Assembly: GCA_964602475.1 (NCBI GenBank)
Contig: CAZRRN010000018.1
Span: 1-55,133 of the forward strand
DNA length: 55,133 nt
Source: SZUA-448 sp964602475
Lineage (GTDB): Bacteria; Bacillota; Clostridia; Lachnospirales; Lachnospiraceae
Reading direction: 5' to 3'
Both the position numbers and the translations under genes were made by a program. The notes below the pieces were generated by a model. It did not search any database. It was not told the origin of the DNA and was given only the letters and a program-made list of their open reading frames with translations. Below are positions 50,786 to 55,133 of the stretch, one piece after another. Within the stretch, counting starts at the first letter, position 1, and each line of letters opens with the position of its first letter.

Positions 50786-51535
50786 ATGCGACTTGACAAA
50801 CTTTTTTCAGAGCTTGGTATTCTTTCAAGAAGTGAAATTAAAAAAGAATTGAAAAATGGTAAAATATCAGTCAATGATGTTCCTGTTAAGTCGGCTGATT
50901 ACCGGATATCTCCGGAGCATGACCGCCTCTGTTACAACGGAACACCGGTTGTCTATGAAGAATTTGTATACTATATCCTGAATAAGCCTGCCGGCGTCAT
51001 TTCGGCAACGGAAGACCGTCAGTGTCCTACCGCAATGAGTCTTGTTCCCGACCGGCGAAAAGACCTCTCTCTGGTCGGCCGGCTTGATAAGGACACCACC
51101 GGAATTCTTCTGGTTACCAATGACGGACAGTTTCTTCATGAACTGATGTCTCCAAAGAAGCATGTTTCCAAGACCTATTACGCTCGTATAAAGGGACGTG
51201 TTACGGAAAAAGAGGTTCTCCTGTTCCGGCAGGGTCTGGATATACATGACGAAAAGCCAACCCTGCCTTCAGAGCTGAAAATTCTTCTCTCCGATGAAGT
51301 CTCTAAGATTGAGCTTACAATCTATGAGGGTCGCTACCATCAAGTCAAACGAATGTTTGAAAGTGTCGGCATGGAGGTTCTCACTCTGGAACGGCTTCGA
51401 ATCGGAGGACTGGCACTTGACCCGGATCATTTTCCCGGAATCTGCAAAAAGGTTTCGAAGTCATATCTTACAGATCAGATTTATCAGACTGATCATTCAG
51501 ATAAAAACCTGTCTGAATCAAATCTTCCGTTTTAG
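50786..51535 (+). CDS. rsuA: RsuA-family 16S rRNA pseudouridine synthase
   Basis: This 249-residue protein (from ATG 50786; a GTG one codon earlier is also possible) has an S4 RNA-binding domain (1-60). The catalytic domain has GRLDKDTTGILLVTNDG, whose Asp is the nucleophile, KTYYARIKGRV and EGRYHQVKRMFESVG, the RsuA/RluB/E/F hallmarks. RsuA makes Psi516 in 16S rRNA; the exact target here is inferred. Its 3' end overlaps the 3' end of GH3 by 68 bp in opposite direction. Confidence 0.88.
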   Translation: MRLDKLFSELGILSRSEIKKELKNGKISVNDVPVKSADYRISPEHDRLCYNGTPVVYEEFVYYILNKPAGVISATEDRQCPTAMSLVPDRRKDLSLVGRLDKDTTGILLVTNDGQFLHELMSPKKHVSKTYYARIKGRVTEKEVLLFRQGLDIHDEKPTLPSELKILLSDEVSKIELTIYEGRYHQVKRMFESVGMEVLTLERLRIGGLALDPDHFPGICKKVSKSYLTDQIYQTDHSDKNLSESNLPF

Positions 51536-53597
51536 AGCTGTGCCCGACCATAAGAATAAATTCTCCGGGTTCGGTCACTGTCCTTTCCTGTTCATCCACA
51601 AGTGCAAAATCCTCCCGCCGCAGCTGAAATCCGATTGTTCTCGTTTCTCCCGGTGCAAGGGTGACTCTGCGAAAAGCAATCAGCTTCTTAACCGGTGTCA
51701 TTACAGAGCTTACTACATCCCTGAAATACACCTGTACCACTTCACTGCCTGTCCTGTCTCCTGCATTGGTCAAATCAATCTCTGCGAGCAGACTGTCTGC
51801 CGAAAAGCGCAGATTCTCATAATGAAACTTTGTATAGGAAAGACCTTCTCCAAAGGAAAATAGCGGCTCCGCCGGAAAGTCAACATACTTTCCTCCATGC
51901 CAGCCTGGCAAACAGTTATAATAAACCGGAAGCTGTCCGCTGTGATACGGGAAAGAGACCGGAAGCCTACCGCAGGGATTATAACGGCCAAAAAGCACCT
52001 CAGCTGCTGCCTGTCCGCCGAACATACCTCCGTTAAAGGCGATGACCAATGCATCAGATTCCGCTTCTTTTGGAATGCAAAGCGGCTTTGAAGTTACCAG
52101 AAGCGTGACTAACGGTATTCCTGTCTTACGCAGTGCAAGATACAGTTCCTCCTGCTTTCCGGATAATTCAAGATTTGCACGGTCATGAAATTCACCGTGC
52201 AATGCAACATTGTCTCCCGGTACAAACACGATAGTGTCACACTCTTTTGCAAGTGCAACCGCCTGTTCCACTGCATCATCCCTCTCTGACAAAACTCCGC
52301 ATCCCTTAATATATGAAATCTCTGTATCTTCCACTTCGGCAATTCTACGAATTCCTTCAAGAACCGTAACATACGGACGAACCGGAATTTTCTTCTCATG
52401 GAAATTGGGATGGGTAAAATAAGTCCAGTCTCCATACTGAGCTTTGATGTCATCTGCATTCGGACCGATTACCGCAATCCTCTTTCTGTTACGCAAAGGC
52501 AGAATTCCGTTATTTTTCAGTAACACAATACTCTCTCTAGCTGCTTCTTTTGCTGTTTCAAGATGCTCTTCGCAGCCGATACAGCCCGGAATTCCTTTCT
52601 TCTCCGGCTGTTCGAACAGTCCCATACGCAATTTAACCGTAAGAATATGCCGCACGGCATCATCGATTACCTTTTCCTTCAGCTTACCGTCACGTACCAG
52701 CCGGATTACTTCCTCAAAGAATGCAGTGGTCGTCATAATCATATCATTTCCGGCTTCTGCTGATTTTTTAGAAGCTTCGGCTAGATTCTCACAGACATAT
52801 TGTTTTGTAACCAGAGAAGCAACATTGTCCCAATCCGTAACGACAAATCCCTGAAATCCAAGTTCCTCTCTAAGAAGCTCTTTCATTGCTTTCCTGCTGA
52901 TTGTAAAAGGGGTTCCATCTACGGAACCGTAGGCTGTCATCACCGTTGCACATCCAGCTTCGACCGCTTTTCTGAACGGAATCACAAAAATATCCTTCAG
53001 CTTTCGAAATGTAATTTCCGTATCGCAGGCATCTCTTGCCCCGACCGCTTCCCCGTAACCGATGTAATGCTTTGCACATGCCAGAATACTGTCCGGAGCA
53101 GACAAATCATCTCCCTGATATCCTTTTATTACCGCTGCTCCAAGTTCTCCTGACAAGACGGCATCTTCTCCGAAGGTCTCATCAACCCTTCCCCAGCGAA
53201 GATCCCGCGCAAGACAAAGTACCGGAGAAAACGTCCAATGCAGACCGTCTGTCGCCACCTCTCTTGCTGTCACATGTCCCATTTCCGTACAAAGCTCCAG
53301 ATCCCAGGAGCACGCCAGAGCCAGCTGGGACGGAAATATAGTAGCATGATCATTCAGCCCGTGACCGTGAATCGCATCAATTCCGAACAGTACCGGAACC
53401 CCGAGTCTTGACTTTACCGCTGCCGCCTGTAGTTCTCTTGCCTCATCTCCAAGGACATGCAAAAAAGAACCGGCGCCTTTTTTTGCCCATTCCAACGCTT
53501 CTTCTCTCGTCACCTGATTATAGGGCACCTGTACCATCTGTGCTGCTTTCTCTTCCAGCGTCATATGAGCAATCAGTTCTTCTATTCTCTGTTCCAT
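51468..53597 (-). CDS. GH3 beta-glucosidase/beta-xylosidase, cytoplasmic
   Basis: This 709-residue protein has the GH3 (beta/alpha)8 domain (1-310) with the substrate-binding KHYIGYG (176-182) and nucleophile Asp255 in GFVVTDWD. The alpha/beta sandwich (about 340-560) is followed by a C-terminal Fn3-like domain (LFSFGEGLSYTKFHY to the end). There is no signal peptide, so it works on imported oligomers. Family members cleave beta-glucosides or beta-xylosides; context favours xylo-oligomers. It stands alone behind repeat copy 3, with AGGGGATG just before the ATG. Confidence 0.93.
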   Translation of the reverse strand: MEQRIEELIAHMTLEEKAAQMVQVPYNQVTREEALEWAKKGAGSFLHVLGDEARELQAAAVKSRLGVPVLFGIDAIHGHGLNDHATIFPSQLALACSWDLELCTEMGHVTAREVATDGLHWTFSPVLCLARDLRWGRVDETFGEDAVLSGELGAAVIKGYQGDDLSAPDSILACAKHYIGYGEAVGARDACDTEITFRKLKDIFVIPFRKAVEAGCATVMTAYGSVDGTPFTISRKAMKELLREELGFQGFVVTDWDNVASLVTKQYVCENLAEASKKSAEAGNDMIMTTTAFFEEVIRLVRDGKLKEKVIDDAVRHILTVKLRMGLFEQPEKKGIPGCIGCEEHLETAKEAARESIVLLKNNGILPLRNRKRIAVIGPNADDIKAQYGDWTYFTHPNFHEKKIPVRPYVTVLEGIRRIAEVEDTEISYIKGCGVLSERDDAVEQAVALAKECDTIVFVPGDNVALHGEFHDRANLELSGKQEELYLALRKTGIPLVTLLVTSKPLCIPKEAESDALVIAFNGGMFGGQAAAEVLFGRYNPCGRLPVSFPYHSGQLPVYYNCLPGWHGGKYVDFPAEPLFSFGEGLSYTKFHYENLRFSADSLLAEIDLTNAGDRTGSEVVQVYFRDVVSSVMTPVKKLIAFRRVTLAPGETRTIGFQLRREDFALVDEQERTVTEPGEFILMVGHSSKTEDLIQTGFYLNDQSDKSDL

Positions 53598-53610
53598 TTC
53601 ATCCCCTATT

Positions 53611-53696
53611 CTGCGCGGCTTTTGCGCATAGCAGACTTTGTGTCAAGCACCGCGCAGACACAAAGCTGCATGTGAAAGGTTCAGCTTTCACACTAT
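53611..53696 (-). repeat. 87-nt pseudoknot-type repeat, copy 3 (GH3 leader)
   Basis: This copy has the best base pairing: A 53611-53618 with A' 53650-53657 (8 bp), B 53636-53644 with B' 53657-53665 (9 bp), interleaved; C 53670-53678 with C' 53685-53693 (9 bp on the minus-sense RNA including one U-G). On the coding strand it ends 13 nt before the GH3 start. The pairs span the gap between the MCP gene and GH3 almost completely. Confidence 0.88.
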
Positions 53697-53731
53697 TTTC
53701 CCGTTTTGCTATTTCTTCTTTATTTCACTGT

Positions 53732-55133
53732 TTATTCATTACTCTCCGATATCGTCAGCTTTTTGGAAGTTTCCAGAACCGATTCAACCGATATCATTGC
53801 ATTTTTAACACTTTCCTCATTGCGCTCTGCAAAATTAAGTACCTCACCTGTACTCGCTGTTACTTCTTCACTAATTGCTGACAGCTGGGAAATCGAATCC
53901 ACAATTGCATTATTGGCGTCCACAAGCCGGTTCATGTTATAGCTGATTTCTCCGGTACTGTTTCCAAGCTCCTCCATCTGACGGTTAATACCATTAAACT
54001 GTTCGTCAACCTTCGATATATAAACTGTCTGCTGTTCCGTCGCAGTAACGGAAGCCTTTACTGCTTCTGCCGCAAGTACAGTATCGCTGTTCAGCTCATC
54101 TATCAGGGTTCGGATATTCTCTGTAGACCCCTTTGTCTGTTCAGACAGCAGCCGGATTTCGTCGGCCACAACGGAAAAGCCTTTTCCTGCTTCTCCGGCT
54201 CTCGCCGCTTCAATCGATGCGTTCAACGCCAACAGTGATGTTCTGTTCGAAATCGCTGAGATGGTATCTATTACATTCTGCATTGCGGTTGTCCGCTGTT
54301 TCAGGTTACTCATCGTGTCGGTAACGGTCTGATTCGTTCGTCCAAGATTCTTAGAAAGTCCGGTCAGATTATCGGCGATTGCATTTCCATCCGATACCGT
54401 TGCCTTTACCTGCTCGGTAATACTAACAATCTGATTTGCCTTCTCCGCTGTTCCCTGAATCATCTGCTGGATGTCTTTTGTCATGGTAGTCTGCTGTTCC
54501 ACTGATTCACAGGTAACCTTTGTTCCCTCTGAAATATTCCGTATACTTTCAACAATATGACCCGAGGATTCACCAAGCTCATTCAGCTGCCCATTGATTT
54601 CGGTCGTCTCGGTCTGTACGGTCAGCGATACCTCAGACATTTTATCCATAATCTCACGCTGACGGCATTTGTCATCTTCCAGTGTTCCGAAAATGTCTGC
54701 ATTGTATTTGGCAGACAGAACTGAAAGCGCAAATGCGGTTATCGTAAACGCTAACACAAATACAATATTAAACAGATATGCTACTCGTTCCTCCGGAGTT
54801 TTTGCAATCGTGGTTATATCAAAAATATTGGTAGCAACACTGAAAACAAATACAATAACTGTAGGGATTTCGATTCTCTTCCTGTCATAGTACATGGAGC
54901 ATACCAGAATCGGAGCAAAAACAACATACGGCATATAGGTATTGGTCGACAGAACATCACAAAGCATAAACGGAACCAGAATATTTCCGATTACAACCAG
55001 TGAAACCTTTTTCGCACTGAGAAAGTGTCCATAGGATAATATAATACCAAGCGGAGCACTAAGTGCAATCAGAGTAACCGCAATGGGAATTATTATCGGT
55101 ATCTTTTCTGCAAGAAATCCGGCTTCCTTTATG
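53732..55133 (-). CDS. methyl-accepting chemotaxis protein (N-terminus beyond window)
   Basis: The frame is open to the window edge; the first complete codon is at 55132. The visible part has several N-terminal hydrophobic helices (IIPIAVTLIALSAPLGIILS, LVVIGNILVPFMLCDVL, YVVFAPILVCSMYY, then two more), so it has a multi-helix membrane sensor and not a large outside domain. The cytoplasmic MA domain has the signalling tip TISAISNRTSLLALNASIEAARAGEAGKGFSVVADEIRLLSEQT. No HAMP domain is obvious. It relays a signal to CheA/CheW and suggests motility. The stop is at 53732, and GH3 follows 134 nt later behind repeat copy 3. Confidence 0.9.
   Translation of the reverse strand, partial: IKEAGFLAEKIPIIIPIAVTLIALSAPLGIILSYGHFLSAKKVSLVVIGNILVPFMLCDVLSTNTYMPYVVFAPILVCSMYYDRKRIEIPTVIVFVFSVATNIFDITTIAKTPEERVAYLFNIVFVLAFTITAFALSVLSAKYNADIFGTLEDDKCRQREIMDKMSEVSLTVQTETTEINGQLNELGESSGHIVESIRNISEGTKVTCESVEQQTTMTKDIQQMIQGTAEKANQIVSITEQVKATVSDGNAIADNLTGLSKNLGRTNQTVTDTMSNLKQRTTAMQNVIDTISAISNRTSLLALNASIEAARAGEAGKGFSVVADEIRLLSEQTKGSTENIRTLIDELNSDTVLAAEAVKASVTATEQQTVYISKVDEQFNGINRQMEELGNSTGEISYNMNRLVDANNAIVDSISQLSAISEEVTASTGEVLNFAERNEESVKNAMISVESVLETSKKLTISESNE

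Noticed and set aside
1..55133. tRNA, rRNA, CRISPR, insertion sequences
   Set aside because: No tRNA-like cloverleaf with T-loop sequence, no rRNA segment, no regular spacer-repeat array and no transposase frame were found.

Overview
The window looks like part of the chromosome of a spore-forming, anaerobic gut-type Firmicute, most likely a Lachnospiraceae member. The reasons are a sigma-K-type sporulation factor, AGGAGG-type ribosome binding sites, moderate GC, lipoproteins with Thr/Pro-rich linkers, GG-leader peptides, a FeoA-FeoB fusion with a FeoB-associated Cys-rich protein, HD-GYP and GGDEF signalling proteins, and a dense set of plant-polysaccharide enzymes. No rRNA, tRNA, CRISPR array, transposase, integrase or phage gene was recognised. 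Both window edges cut a gene: an MFS transporter on the left and a chemotaxis receptor on the right.

Layout. (1) 1-4.7 kb, minus strand: an MFS transporter and an RsmC-like methyltransferase, then a decayed accessory patch. The patch holds two GG-leader peptide genes (one with two homopolymer frameshifts), a STAS protein, an amino-acid ABC permease, and an ABC ATPase fused in frame to an EamA-type membrane protein by an apparent deletion. (2) 4.8-6.2 kb: a DUF212 membrane protein convergent with sigK; the sigK frame carries an unusual in-frame insert. (3) 6.3-37 kb, minus strand, about 30 kb with short gaps or overlaps: catabolic genes for a decorated plant polysaccharide. In transcription order they are a large CBM-like/solute-binding fusion protein, a permease pair, an NHL/TPR protein, a YIP1 protein, a DUF5696 protein, a second permease pair, a second solute-binding lipoprotein, two HlyD-type adaptors, a MacB/FtsX-like permease, two export ATPases (one with an AbrB-like tail), a CE1 esterase, GH95, a CotH-like lipoprotein, GH43 and GH36. 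(4) 37-42.3 kb: two AraC regulators divergent from their targets, a cytoplasmic GH43 and a GH39. (5) 42.5-51.5 kb: DNA-alkylation repair, a GGDEF protein with a C-terminal ribbon-helix-helix-like tail, a DUF512 protein, FeoB-associated protein, a DtxR-type regulator, FeoAB, an HD-GYP protein and an RsuA-type pseudouridine synthase. (6) 51.5-55.1 kb: GH3 and a methyl-accepting chemotaxis protein.

Working together. The enzyme set (alpha-galactosidase, GH95 fucosidase/L-galactosidase, two GH43, GH39, GH3, CE1 esterase) fits trimming of a feruloylated, heavily substituted xylan. Lipoproteins would act outside on side chains, solute-binding proteins would capture oligosaccharides, and GH36, GH95, GH43, GH39 and GH3 lack signal peptides and would finish the job in the cytoplasm. 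No import ATPase is encoded here, so a shared MsmX/MsmK-type ATPase elsewhere is expected.

Most notable non-coding signal: a roughly 87-nt element present three times (about 1.2, 42.3 and 53.6 kb), always in the same orientation and just upstream of a minus-strand gene. It can form an H-type pseudoknot plus a hairpin, and differences between copies turn base pairs into G-U wobbles only if the element is read as RNA in the sense of the downstream genes. Other strong observations are the GGDEF-RHH-like fusion with a perfect 17-bp palindrome on its promoter, the ABC::EamA chimera, the frameshifted GG-leader peptide, the sigK insert, the tandem-duplicated adaptor, and a heptanucleotide repeat that fills the 5' UTR of the FeoB-associated gene. 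All functional calls come from reading the sequence and from recalled family knowledge; no database search was run.
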